A stretch of 5,587 bases of DNA from contig DAZU01000103.1 of the NCBI GenBank assembly GCA_002507425.1, positions 1 to 5,587 on the forward strand, written 5' to 3'. Shown here one piece after another: positions 5,570 to 5,587 of the stretch. Under the pieces are notes generated by a model. It was not told the DNA's origin. It saw only the letters and a program-made list of their open reading frames with translations, and did not search any database. This stretch comes from Euryarchaeota archaeon UBA53 (lineage in GTDB: Archaea > Thermoplasmatota > Poseidoniia > Poseidoniales > Poseidoniaceae). The translations under genes and the position numbers were made by a program. Positions within the stretch are counted from its first letter, which is position 1, and every line of letters starts with the position of its first letter.

Positions 5570-5587
5570 AGAACCTACATCATAACC

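Noticed and set aside
1..5587. CRISPR array, tRNA, rRNA or insertion sequence
   Set aside because: No evenly spaced repeats with unique spacers, no cloverleaf-like sequence, and no transposase-like protein or terminal inverted repeats were seen; nearly all bases are accounted for by coding genes.

Overview
The window looks archaeal. Its one securely recognised gene is an archaeal-type DnaG, a central TOPRIM protein without the zinc finger or helicase-binding domain of bacterial primase. A moderately AT-rich, tightly packed genome, acidic proteins and long S/E/P-rich linkers with a polyproline tail would fit a planktonic euryarchaeon of the Marine Group II (Poseidoniales) type. That taxon is my inference; no rRNA or other lineage marker is present.

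Layout from left to right. Positions 1-504 (minus) hold the first 168 codons of an all-helical, HEAT/AlkD-like protein that runs off the left edge. Just upstream of it, 514-1176 (minus) encodes a 220-residue protein with two TerB-like helical units. The gap between the two is 9 bases, and the ribosome binding site of the second gene overlaps the stop codon of the first, so they form a translationally coupled pair. Only 42 bases separate the TerB-like gene from the divergent dnaG (1219-2427, plus). After 49 bases comes a 666-codon plus-strand gene (2477-4477) for a six-helix membrane protein with a four-cysteine outer loop and a long disordered cytoplasmic tail that ends in an IPPPP repeat array. 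Its stop codon directly abuts the stop codon of the convergent minus-strand gene at 4478-5569. That gene encodes a soluble protein with two helical ends and an acidic middle, which I do not recognise.

Functionally, only dnaG can be assigned with confidence: in archaea it works with the RNA exosome and may have primase activity. The downstream membrane protein may be co-transcribed with it, but no functional link can be shown. The TerB-like/HEAT-like pair forms a separate divergent unit.

The points most worth a second look are: a consensus Shine-Dalgarno inside the dnaG N-terminus that serves a seven-codon out-of-frame mini-ORF overlapping an internal dnaG ATG; a 16-bp hairpin inside the last gene at a domain boundary; the claudin/amastin-like tetraspan layout joined to a mosaic IPPPP repeat tail; and the stop-to-stop convergent junction. 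I found no CRISPR array, insertion sequence, tRNA or rRNA.
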